Below are positions 1-6,584 of a DNA stretch of 14,198 bases, piece after piece; position 1 is the stretch's first letter; the number at the start of each line of letters is the position of its first letter. The DNA comes from UBA11606 sp039815945 (GTDB lineage Bacteria > Actinomycetota > Acidimicrobiia > Acidimicrobiales > Aldehydirespiratoraceae): positions 1-14,198 of the forward strand of contig JBCBYI010000106.1 of NCBI GenBank assembly GCA_039815945.1. The letters are read 5' to 3'. Made by a program: the position numbers and the translations under genes. A model generated the notes under the pieces. The model ran no database searches. It was given only the letters and a program-made list of their open reading frames with translations, and was not told the origin of the DNA.

Positions 1-79
1 CGATCTTGGCGTCGCTCAACGACAGACGAGCGAGACGAGCCACATGGACCACCTCGTCGCGGGTGATGCGTTGCGTCAT
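1..79 (-). CDS. gatC: GatC, aspartyl/glutamyl-tRNA amidotransferase subunit C (5' end only)
   Basis: Only the first 26 codons lie in the window; the gene runs off the left edge. The translation begins MTQRITRDEVVHVARLARLS, which matches the conserved N-terminus of GatC (I-[ST]-x-x-[DE]-V-x-x-[VL]-A-x-L-A-[RK]-L). GatC is the small stabilising subunit of GatCAB, the cytoplasmic enzyme that converts misacylated Glu-tRNA(Gln) and Asp-tRNA(Asn) to the amidated forms; gatA and gatB would be expected further left, outside the window. The ATG at 77-79 sits 8 nt downstream of a TATCCT hexamer with no Shine-Dalgarno, suggesting a leaderless start. It is divergent from the SCP2-domain gene. Identity rests on a short stretch but is backed by the presence of ligA upstream in the same orientation, an order I know from other actinobacteria. 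Confidence 0.85.
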   Translation of the reverse strand, partial: MTQRITRDEVVHVARLARLSLSDAKI

Positions 80-87
80 GGCGCCCA

Positions 88-93
88 AGGATA
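88..93 (-). promoter_or_regulatory. Putative -10 element of gatC (TATCCT), leaderless layout
   Basis: On the minus strand TATCCT (TANNNT) ends 8 nt before the gatC ATG, and there is no Shine-Dalgarno between them. The same hexamer at the same spacing precedes ligA. No convincing -35 box is seen. Inferred from the repeated pattern in this window. Confidence 0.5.
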
Positions 94-113
94 CGGGTCC
101 GCTCCATTCGATC

Positions 114-119
114 TACGCT
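114..119 (+). promoter_or_regulatory. Putative -10 element of the SCP2-domain gene (TACGCT)
   Basis: TACGCT fits TANNNT and ends 8 nt before the ATG at 128, with no Shine-Dalgarno in between. It supports the start at 128 over the ATG at 44. The 48 bp between this start and the gatC start must hold both promoters. Confidence 0.5.
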
Positions 120-127
120 CGTTCGCG

Positions 128-583
128 ATGCCCTACCCGTTTCTGAGCCCCGAGTGGATCGCCGCCATGCGCGAGCTCCGTGCCGAGTACGCCGAACACG
201 ACCGCGAGGTCGAGTTCGACCTCGCCGCCAACGTCACCGTCACCGAACCGCCCTTCGGCGACGGCGCGATCCTCGGCCACATCGACACCTCCGGCCCGAC
301 GCTCACGATCGAAGAAGGCCATCTCGACGACTCCGACTTCGGGATCGAGGTCCCCTGGGTGGTCGCCAAGCAACTCTTCGTCGACCGCGACCCTGCCCTC
401 GTCATGCCTGCGCTCATGGGCGGCAAGGTCAAACTCACCGGCGACTCGTCGAAGGTCCTCGCCTTCGCGGCGCTCCTCGCACCGCCACCCGGTCAGGAAC
501 CGACCCTGCCCGACGACGCCGAGGTCGACGTCGACGTGGTGAAGGGCCTCGTCGCCCGCATCGACGAGATCACCGAGAAATAG
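128..583 (+). CDS. SCP2 sterol-carrier-domain protein
   Basis: A 151-residue single-domain protein of the SCP2 type. The opening FLSPEWIAAMREL (residues 5-17), the alternating beta strands at about 28-62, and the GKVKLTGD segment at 99-106 followed by a helix are typical of actinobacterial SCP2-domain proteins. SCP2 folds form a hydrophobic pocket that binds lipids or acyl chains; the ligand cannot be read from sequence. There is no signal peptide or membrane segment, so it should be cytoplasmic. The frame is open back to an ATG at 44, but that stretch is antisense to gatC and the conserved domain begins just after residue 1 at 128, so 128 is preferred. The gene converges on the PASTA kinase, leaving only 6 bp between the two stop codons. 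Confidence 0.82.
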   Translation: MPYPFLSPEWIAAMRELRAEYAEHDREVEFDLAANVTVTEPPFGDGAILGHIDTSGPTLTIEEGHLDDSDFGIEVPWVVAKQLFVDRDPALVMPALMGGKVKLTGDSSKVLAFAALLAPPPGQEPTLPDDAEVDVDVVKGLVARIDEITEK

Positions 584-588
584 CCCCG

Positions 589-601
589 CTCAGCCGCTGA
601 G
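589..601. terminator. Small hairpin at the SCP2/PASTA-kinase convergent stops
   Basis: CTCAG-CCG-CTGAG forms a 5-bp stem with a 3-nt loop. It lies over the kinase stop codon (590-592) and 5 nt after the SCP2 stop. There is no T-tract on either side, so it is at best a weak bidirectional terminator. Confidence 0.25.
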
Positions 602-2431
602 GCTGGTCGCGATGATGATCTCGGTGCCGAAGGCGTGCACTTCACCCGCCGGCGGATCGGTGGCGAGCACCGGCAAGGTCGGCGACCCCTGCACACCGGT
701 CACGACGAAGCCGGCGTCCTCGAGGATCGCCACCGCCTCGTCGACGTCGAGCCCGATCACCGCCGGCACCGTGCGAGGCGCCGGACCATCGGAGATCACC
801 ACGACCACCTCGGTGTCGGTCTGCACGAACGCACCCGGCGACGGCTCGAAGCGGATCACCTGGCCCACCGGCACCGAATCGGAGAACTCGCTCGCCGCGA
901 CCGGCACGAGCCGAAGACCCAACAGCAGTTCGGCCGCCTCGGCCTCGCTGCGCGACACCGGCACCTCGGGGATCACCCGCTCGGCCGGCCCGGCCGACAC
1001 GACCAGATCGACCGCCGTACCCGGCTCGAGCTCCGCCGCCCGGCCCGGAGTGACCGCCTCGATCACCAGACCGACACCGATCACCTCGTCGTCGACCTCG
1101 CGAACCTGACCGACCACGAGTCCCTCATCAGCAAGCCGGTCTCGGGCGTCGGTGACGCTCAGGCCGGCGACGTCGGGCACCGCCACCAGCGGCTCGCCGA
1201 GGGAGACGAAGAGCGTGATCGCCGAGCCCTCCTCGACCTCGGACCCCGGCGCAGGGTCGGTGCGCACGACCTGATCGAGCTCCGATCCCGGCTCGCGCAC
1301 GTCGACGAAACCGAGTTCGAGACCGGTCTCGGCGAGCTGGGCGATCGCCTCGGACCGGGTGAGGTCGACGACGTCGGGGACGGCCACCGGTTCGGTCTGG
1401 GCCCCGCTGGCGGCGAGGATCGCGGCCGCGGCGGCTGCACCGACCAGCGCCAGCAGCAGGATCGCCCACGGCCAGCGCCGTGCGGGAGCCGTCTCCTCGA
1501 CCGGGCCGGCCGGAACGGGCGCGACGTGCAGCGTTCCGTGTTCGGTGCGGTCGAGCGCGACGTCGGGCAGGGTGGCGCCCGCGAGCGGCAGTGGCGCCGG
1601 GCGGGCGAGATCGGACGCGGCCGCCATCAACTCGGCGGCGAGTTCTGCCGCCGACGGTCGATCGTCGGGATCCATCGCCCCCGCCCGCCGCAACGCCGGG
1701 ACGAGCGGCCCGCATTCGAGATGGGGTTCGAAGGGTGTCTCCGTGCGCGACATCAGCGTCGAGATGACGGTGTCGCCGGCGAAGGGAACCTCACCGCTCA
1801 CCGCTTCGTTCAAGACGAGCGCCAGCGCGAAGACATCGGCTGCGGGTCCGACCCGCTCGCCCCGAGCCTGTTCGGGAGCGGCGTACCGGGCCGTTCCGAC
1901 GAGCGAGCCCTCCTCCTCGGTCCACCCCGCCTCGGCGATCGCCCGGGCGAGGCCGAAGTCGGCGATCCGGAGCCGACCTTCCTCGTCGAACAAGAGGTTG
2001 GCCGGCTTGATGTCGCGATGCACGAGATCGCGGCCGTGGGCGTACTCCAGACCCCGGGCTGCCTCCAGGCCGACGAGCAGCGCCTGGCTGGGACTCAGGC
2101 GGTTGCCCGCGTCCAGCATCGACCGCACGCTGCCGCCGCCGAGGTACTCGGTGACGAGATACGGCACGTCCTCCTGGCCCCAGTCGTAGACCCCGAGGAC
2201 GTGTGGATTGTTGAGCGACGCGGCCGACTGCGCCTCGGCGCGGAACCGGCGCAGGAAGTTGGCGTCGTCGGCTAGGCCCTCGTGCAGGACCTTCACCGCG
2301 ACCCGGCGGCGCAGGGTGATGTCGTCGGCCAGATACACGCGGGCCGACGCGCCAGCGCCGATCGGTACGAGGAGGCGGTAGCGGCCGCCGAGCACTCGCC
2401 CGACGTCACCGTCGAGGGGGATGGTCATCAC
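590..2431 (-). CDS. PASTA-domain Ser/Thr protein kinase (PknB type)
   Basis: A 613-residue membrane kinase. The cytoplasmic kinase domain spans about 17-270: glycine loop GAGASARV (25-32), VAVK lysine K47, alpha-C glutamate E66, catalytic loop HRDIKPAN (138-145, base D140), DFG (158-160) and APEQ (185-188). A hydrophobic segment at 319-342 after an Arg-Arg-Trp is the membrane anchor. Four PASTA repeats follow outside the cell (about 348-411, 415-480, 486-548, 553-613), each with the P-x-V/x-G-x-x-x-x-x-A pattern. PASTA domains bind peptidoglycan fragments or lipid II, so the protein probably regulates wall synthesis or division. The activation loop has few phosphorylatable residues (T171, S176, T180) compared with PknB. 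Start is GTG at 2431, with ATG at 2428 as alternative. It is a lone gene here, away from the usual division-cluster neighbours. Confidence 0.93.
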   Translation of the reverse strand: MMTIPLDGDVGRVLGGRYRLLVPIGAGASARVYLADDITLRRRVAVKVLHEGLADDANFLRRFRAEAQSAASLNNPHVLGVYDWGQEDVPYLVTEYLGGGSVRSMLDAGNRLSPSQALLVGLEAARGLEYAHGRDLVHRDIKPANLLFDEEGRLRIADFGLARAIAEAGWTEEEGSLVGTARYAAPEQARGERVGPAADVFALALVLNEAVSGEVPFAGDTVISTLMSRTETPFEPHLECGPLVPALRRAGAMDPDDRPSAAELAAELMAAASDLARPAPLPLAGATLPDVALDRTEHGTLHVAPVPAGPVEETAPARRWPWAILLLALVGAAAAAAILAASGAQTEPVAVPDVVDLTRSEAIAQLAETGLELGFVDVREPGSELDQVVRTDPAPGSEVEEGSAITLFVSLGEPLVAVPDVAGLSVTDARDRLADEGLVVGQVREVDDEVIGVGLVIEAVTPGRAAELEPGTAVDLVVSAGPAERVIPEVPVSRSEAEAAELLLGLRLVPVAASEFSDSVPVGQVIRFEPSPGAFVQTDTEVVVVISDGPAPRTVPAVIGLDVDEAVAILEDAGFVVTGVQGSPTLPVLATDPPAGEVHAFGTEIIIATSLSG

Positions 2432-2437
2432 GACGCA

Positions 2438-2443
2438 ACGGTA
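2438..2443 (-). promoter_or_regulatory. Putative -10 element of the PASTA kinase (TACCGT)
   Basis: TACCGT on the minus strand ends 6 nt before the GTG at 2431 and 9 nt before the ATG at 2428. A GGGAGGG purine run lies upstream of the hexamer, so it would not be in the transcript and is unlikely to be the ribosome binding site. Confidence 0.5.
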
Positions 2444-2514
2444 ACCCTCCCGCGCTCGTGGGGGGTGGCTCCCCCGATCCTCCGCCCGGCTCCGAGTAGG
2501 CGGCGAAAACCTGA

Positions 2515-2520
2515 CACCAT
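2515..2520 (+). promoter_or_regulatory. Putative degenerate -10 element (CACCAT)
   Basis: CACCAT ends 6 nt before the GTG at 2527. It departs from TANNNT in its first base, as does CACACT before the methyltransferase, with the same 6-nt spacing. No Shine-Dalgarno is present. Weaker than the others. Confidence 0.3.
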
Positions 2521-2526
2521 CGTGAC

Positions 2527-2955
2527 GTGCCCCGCCGACAGAAATTGCTCTTCACCGGTCTGATCCTGGCCGGCCTCTCGATGTTCGTCTTCGCCAGCCT
2601 CGTCAGCGAAGGCGACGGCAGCGACGTGTCGGTCTCACAGAACCCGGCCATCGACCGCATCATCCCCAACCGAGGCGACGAGGTGCTCCAGCAGCAGACC
2701 GTCGGCATCGACCTCGCCGCTGGCTTCCAGCTCGTGCGGCTCACGATCTCGCCCGACGAGGCATGCCGCTTCCCCGTCGACGTCACGTCGCAGGTTCGCT
2801 ACGTCGAGGGCCTCCAGCAGTACCTCTTCACGCCCAACCCCGGGCAGCTCGTCGAGCAACTCGCCGCCGACGACAACTGTGCGATCGCGACCTTCGAGGA
2901 GATCGCCAACCCGGGCGTGACCCAACAGATCGACTGGACCTTCACCGTCAGCTGA
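2527..2955 (+). CDS. Small membrane-anchored protein of unknown function
   Basis: A 142-residue protein I cannot assign to a named family. It starts with a short positive segment (MPRRQK) and a single hydrophobic stretch at about 7-26, followed by an acidic, mostly beta-like region predicted to lie outside the membrane. There is no lipobox cysteine, so an uncleaved anchor or Sec signal is more likely than a lipoprotein. Two cysteines, C80 and C118, sit in the outer part and could form a disulfide. The segment DRIIPNRGDEVLQQQTVGIDL (43-63) looks like a conserved core. The start is GTG at 2527; the hydrophobic segment follows at once, which argues against a later start. It is divergent from the PASTA kinase and convergent with the HAD gene (6-bp gap). 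Its position beside the kinase is suggestive only. Confidence 0.75.
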   Translation: MPRRQKLLFTGLILAGLSMFVFASLVSEGDGSDVSVSQNPAIDRIIPNRGDEVLQQQTVGIDLAAGFQLVRLTISPDEACRFPVDVTSQVRYVEGLQQYLFTPNPGQLVEQLAADDNCAIATFEEIANPGVTQQIDWTFTVS

Positions 2956-2957
2956 TC

Positions 2958-2968
2958 GGGCTCAGCCC
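2958..2968. terminator. Small GC hairpin at convergent stops
   Basis: GGGC-TCA-GCCC forms a 4-bp stem two bases after the stop of the membrane-anchored protein; its loop is the stop codon of the HAD gene on the other strand. It resembles the hairpin at 589-601 in being centred on a stop codon. No T-tract. Confidence 0.2.
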
Positions 2969-3603
2969 AGCACGAGCGCCCGAAGCTCAGCCATCGCCGG
3001 CGCCGGGTCGGCTCCGACCGACACGGCGTGCATCCCGACCGATCGGGCGCCGTCGATGTTGACCGGGGTGTCGTCGACGAGCACCGCCTCACTCGCGACG
3101 ACGCCGAGTTCGCCGAGCAGGTACTCGAAGATCTCGGCGTCGGGCTTGCGCATGCCGACCGCGGAACTGTCGACGACGACCGCCATGTGCTCCATCGGGA
3201 CCATCCGCTGCCAGCCGCGGCCCTCGCCCATGTCGGCGAACTCGCGGACGTTGTTGGTGATGATCGCCTGGGCGAGGCCCGCTTCGGCGAACGCGGCCAC
3301 CGTGTCGTGCACGACGCCTCGATCGAACGGATCGTCGCCCATGCGGCCCAGGAGATCCCGCAGCCCCAGATCGAGACCCAGAGCGGCGATGCGGGCCTCG
3401 ATCAACGGCCAGGCTTCTCGCAGGCTCAGTCGCCCGACCTCCAGCTCGTGCCAGGGATGTCCGCCCGCACCGGCGAGATCACCGAACACCGCACCCGACA
3501 GCTCAGCGTGGGTGAGGTCGTGATCGGCCGCGATCGCCGCGATCGCCTCGTGGGGACTTCCGGTGAAGACCCCACCGACATCCCAGCAGACAGCTCGGAT
3601 CAC
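2962..3603 (-). CDS. HAD-superfamily hydrolase
   Basis: A 213-residue cytoplasmic hydrolase of the haloacid dehalogenase superfamily. Motif I is CWDVGGVFT with nucleophile D8; motif II is IITNN with T116; motif III is K153 in RKPD; motif IV is VDDTP with D177/D178. The position two after the nucleophile, usually Asp in phosphatases, is Gly10. This DxGGV form is common in the subgroup related to the N-terminal domain of soluble epoxide hydrolase, so the acid/base step and substrate are uncertain; phosphatase or dehalogenase activity cannot be told apart. Its GTG start overlaps the ligA stop in GTGA, so it is translationally coupled to ligA; a GGTGA stretch 9 nt upstream may serve as ribosome binding site. 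No functional link with DNA ligation is evident. Confidence 0.88.
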   Translation of the reverse strand: MIRAVCWDVGGVFTGSPHEAIAAIAADHDLTHAELSGAVFGDLAGAGGHPWHELEVGRLSLREAWPLIEARIAALGLDLGLRDLLGRMGDDPFDRGVVHDTVAAFAEAGLAQAIITNNVREFADMGEGRGWQRMVPMEHMAVVVDSSAVGMRKPDAEIFEYLLGELGVVASEAVLVDDTPVNIDGARSVGMHAVSVGADPAPAMAELRALVLG

Positions 3604-5654
3604 GTGGGCAGCTCACCCGTCTCGAGCAGCGCAAGGAAGCCGGCCTCGTCGAGGATCGGGACCCCGGCCTCCTCGGCCTTGGTGACCTTCGACGCCCCTG
3701 GGTCGGCGCCCACGACGAGCGCGAGGGTCTTCTTCGAGACACTCCCCGGCGACTTGCCGCCGCGTTCGAGGATCGCCTCCTTGGCGCCGTCGCGGGTGAA
3801 GTTCTCGAGGGTGCCGCTCACGACGACGGCATGACCCTCGAGCGTCTGCTCCTGGGAGCGGTCGATCTGGGCGGCCTCCATCGTGAGGCCCGCGTCCTTC
3901 AGCCGGCCGATCAGATCGCGGGCCTGGTCGGTGGCGAACCAGGCGTGCACCGCTTCGGCGATGACCTGGCCGAACCCGTCGACCGCAGCGATGTCCTCGA
4001 CCGACGCGACCATGATCGCGTCCATCGACCCGAACGCCGCGGCGAGGGTCTGACCGTTGACCTGACCGATCTCGGGGATGCGCAGCCCGAAGAGGAGATT
4101 GCCGAGCGGCCGCGCCTTCGAGCCCTCGATCGTGGCTCGAAGGTTCTCGACCGACTTCGCGCCGATGCGGTCGAGCTCGAGCACCCGCTCGAAGTCGAGG
4201 GTGTACAGATCAGCGACGTCGGTGAGCAGACCGAGCGACACGAACCGATCGATGTTCTTCTCGCCGAGGTACTCGATGTCCATCGCGTAGCGCCCGACGA
4301 AGTGCTCGATGCGACCCCGGATCTGGCGGTCGCAGTGGAAGTTCACACAGTTGGTCGCCGCCGCGGCTTCGTCGCGTACGAGCGGCTCGCCACAGACCGG
4401 GCAGTTCGTCGGGAAGACCCACGGCGTCGACGTGGGGTCGCGGTCGGCCAACACCGGACCGACGACCTCGGGGATGACGTCGCCGGCGCGCCGCACGATC
4501 ACGGTGTCGCCGGGGCGGACGTCCTTCGCCGCGACCTGGTCCTGGTTGTGGAGCGTCGCGGTGCCGACGGTGACCCCGCCGACGAAGACCGGATCGAGTA
4601 CCGCGAACGGTGTGGCTCGGCCGGACGGGCCGATCGAGACTTCGATGTCGAGCAGCTCGGTGGTGCGTTCCTCCGGCGGGAGCTTGTAGGCGATCGCCCA
4701 GCGGGGCGCCTTGGCGTCGGCACCGAGCTCGGCCTGCAGCCGCAGATGGTCGACCTTCACCACCACGCCGTCGAACTCGTAGTCGAGGTCGTGGCGCATC
4801 GCCTGGAACTCGGCGATGCGCTGCTCGACGTCGGCGATCGAGGCGAGGGACGTCGTGTGCTCGTTGATCGGCAGGCCGAGCGAGCCGAGCCACTCGAGGG
4901 TCTCGGTGTGGGAGCCGAGCTCGGGACCACCCTCGACGAGGCCGAGTTGGTAGCAAAAGAACGACAGCTCCCGTTCCGACGTGACCGCCGCGTCGACCTG
5001 GCGCAGGGAGCCGGCGGCCGTGTTGCGCGGATTGACGTAGAGCTTGGGCTCCTTGCCGGTCTCGGCGGCCAGGTCGCGCTGGCGCTGGTTGAGCCGCTCG
5101 AACGCCGACAGGCGCATGTAGACCTCGCCGCGGGCTTCGAGCACCGGCGGGTAGTCACCGGTGAGCTTCGCCGGGATGTCGGCGATGGTGCGCACGTTGT
5201 GGGTGACGTCCTCGCCCACCTTTCCGTCGCCGCGGGTCGCGCCCTGGACGAGCACGCCGTCCTCGTAGCGCAGCGAGATCGCCAGACCGTCGAACTTCAG
5301 CTCGACGGCGAACCGCGGTACGGCGGTGTCCTCCAGCCGACGCTGAGCCCGCTCGTCCCAGCTGCGGAGATCGTCGAGGTCGAACGCGTTGTGCAACGAC
5401 ATCATCGGCACGGTGTGGGTGACCGGGGCGAAGGCTTCGTTGGTGCCGCCGCCGACCCGCTGGGTGATCGACTCCGGGGTGATCAGCTCGGGGTTGGCCT
5501 CCTCCAGCGCCACCAGCTCGTGGTAGAGCCGATCCCACTCGGCGTCGGGGATCTCCGGCGTGTCGAGCTCGTAGTACTGCTTGGCGTGGTGGTCGAGCGT
5601 TGCACGCAGCTCGGCGATGCGATCGGCCACCGGGGTTCCGTCTGAGGGTGCCAT
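3600..5654 (-). CDS. ligA: NAD+-dependent DNA ligase LigA
   Basis: A full-length 684-residue LigA, the essential bacterial enzyme that seals nicks using NAD+. Domain order is complete: Ia (about 8-75, with HHAKQYYELDTPEIPDAEWD for NAD/NMN binding), adenylation domain with the nucleophilic lysine K120 in KFDG (120-123), RGDGKVGEDVT (141-151) and VVVK (297-300), an OB fold (about 324-405), a four-cysteine zinc finger (C418, C421, C436, C441), helix-hairpin-helix repeats (about 485-575) and a C-terminal BRCT domain (about 605-684). The ATG at 5654 gives the normal N-terminus and lies 8 nt after a TATCCT hexamer with no Shine-Dalgarno. It is the first gene of a two-gene unit with the HAD hydrolase, and is divergent from a membrane-protein gene only 24 bp away. 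Confidence 0.98.
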   Translation of the reverse strand: MAPSDGTPVADRIAELRATLDHHAKQYYELDTPEIPDAEWDRLYHELVALEEANPELITPESITQRVGGGTNEAFAPVTHTVPMMSLHNAFDLDDLRSWDERAQRRLEDTAVPRFAVELKFDGLAISLRYEDGVLVQGATRGDGKVGEDVTHNVRTIADIPAKLTGDYPPVLEARGEVYMRLSAFERLNQRQRDLAAETGKEPKLYVNPRNTAAGSLRQVDAAVTSERELSFFCYQLGLVEGGPELGSHTETLEWLGSLGLPINEHTTSLASIADVEQRIAEFQAMRHDLDYEFDGVVVKVDHLRLQAELGADAKAPRWAIAYKLPPEERTTELLDIEVSIGPSGRATPFAVLDPVFVGGVTVGTATLHNQDQVAAKDVRPGDTVIVRRAGDVIPEVVGPVLADRDPTSTPWVFPTNCPVCGEPLVRDEAAAATNCVNFHCDRQIRGRIEHFVGRYAMDIEYLGEKNIDRFVSLGLLTDVADLYTLDFERVLELDRIGAKSVENLRATIEGSKARPLGNLLFGLRIPEIGQVNGQTLAAAFGSMDAIMVASVEDIAAVDGFGQVIAEAVHAWFATDQARDLIGRLKDAGLTMEAAQIDRSQEQTLEGHAVVVSGTLENFTRDGAKEAILERGGKSPGSVSKKTLALVVGADPGASKVTKAEEAGVPILDEAGFLALLETGELPT

Positions 5655-5662
5655 CGACGGCG

Positions 5663-5668
5663 AGGATA
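5663..5668 (-). promoter_or_regulatory. Putative -10 element of ligA (TATCCT)
   Basis: TATCCT on the minus strand ends 8 nt before the ligA ATG, the same hexamer and spacing as at gatC. Its first two bases (5667-5668) are shared with the opposing -10 hexamer of the divergent membrane-protein gene. Confidence 0.55.
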
Positions 5669-5672
5669 GTTT
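5667..5672 (+). promoter_or_regulatory. Putative -10 element of the membrane-protein gene (TAGTTT)
   Basis: TAGTTT fits TANNNT and ends 6 nt before the GTG at 5679. It overlaps the ligA -10 hexamer by two bases on the other strand, so RNA polymerase could hardly occupy both promoters at once. Confidence 0.5.
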
Positions 5673-5678
5673 GACGAT

Positions 5679-6584
5679 GTGACGCTCTCGCTACCCACCG
5701 GGCCGCTCCGTCTGGTGGCCATCGCCATCGTCGTCTGGATCGTCCAGCCCTTCACCGCCGGTGCCGTGATCGGCGACGCCCTGAGCGACGCCGCCGACCC
5801 GTTCCGCACCACGGTCTCCGTTGCGGCCTGGGCGGCCTGGCTCGTGATCCTGCTCGCGATCGCCGTGCCCCGGCCCGTCACCTTGACCATCGCCCGCGTC
5901 GGCACGGCCGGCGCTTTGATCAGCACGATCTGGGCGGCCTGGGACGTCGACGCCAACCATCCCGACACCAGCACGGCGATCCTCGCCCTCGGCCTCGTCG
6001 CCGCAATCGCGGCGGTCGCCACGATCAACCTGCCCGGCGTCGCCGACCGCTTCCTCGACGGGGTCAGCTACGGCGACGAGCGCCGGTTCGCGCTCCGGGC
6101 GCCCGGCCCCGTGCTCATCGCCGCCCTGGTACCGTCGACGCTCGTCGTCATCGTCGGCATCGCCGCCGGGCCGCTCCTGCTCGCCGACGAGCGCTGGGTG
6201 GCGGGTGCGGTCGTCACGGTGGTCGGCTGGGCGATTGCGTGGTTCCCGCTCAACGCGTTGCATCGACTCACCAACCGGTTCTTGGTCTTCGTGCCGAACG
6301 GCCTCGTCGTGCACGATCCGACCCAGATGCGCGAGCCGGTGCTGTTCGTCAAGCGCGAGATCGCCGGCCTCGCTCCGGCGCCGGCCGACACGACCGCCAA
6401 GGACATCACCGCCGCCGCGCTCGGCCTCGCCCTCGAACTGCGGTTCGCGAAGGCCACCGAGCTGTCGTTCGTGAGCGGCCGCACCACCACCGACAACGAG
6501 ACGGTGCGCTCGGTGCTCGTCGCCCCCACCCGACCCACGGCCGTGATGGCCACCGCGCTCGAGCGCGGCATCGCGATCGCCTAG
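5679..6584 (+). CDS. Polytopic membrane protein of unknown function
   Basis: A 301-residue integral membrane protein; I recognise no named family. About six hydrophobic segments are visible (roughly 11-31, 46-63, 68-88, 98-116, 145-168, 173-192), then a C-terminal soluble domain of about 100 residues beginning NRFLVFVPNGLVVHDPTQM (199-217). That domain alternates beta strands and resembles membrane-proximal PH-like or bPH domains, but this is a guess from pattern alone. There are no catalytic motifs and no cysteines. Start is GTG at 5679; the nearby ATG at 5677 is followed at once by a stop. The gene is divergent from ligA and its stop overlaps that of mnmA: the four bases CTAG at 6581-6584 supply a TAG to each strand. 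Confidence 0.8.
   Translation: MTLSLPTGPLRLVAIAIVVWIVQPFTAGAVIGDALSDAADPFRTTVSVAAWAAWLVILLAIAVPRPVTLTIARVGTAGALISTIWAAWDVDANHPDTSTAILALGLVAAIAAVATINLPGVADRFLDGVSYGDERRFALRAPGPVLIAALVPSTLVVIVGIAAGPLLLADERWVAGAVVTVVGWAIAWFPLNALHRLTNRFLVFVPNGLVVHDPTQMREPVLFVKREIAGLAPAPADTTAKDITAAALGLALELRFAKATELSFVSGRTTTDNETVRSVLVAPTRPTAVMATALERGIAIA

Noticed and set aside
635..2275. 546-codon plus-strand open frame opposite the PASTA kinase
   Set aside because: Antisense of a well-supported kinase; strongly biased composition with many Arg, His and Asp residues and no recognisable domain or promoter.
3831..5645. 604-codon plus-strand open frame spanning nearly all of ligA
   Set aside because: It is exactly antisense to a clear LigA with all motifs; its translation is rich in Arg, Asp, Val and Gly without domains, as expected for the antisense of a high-GC gene.
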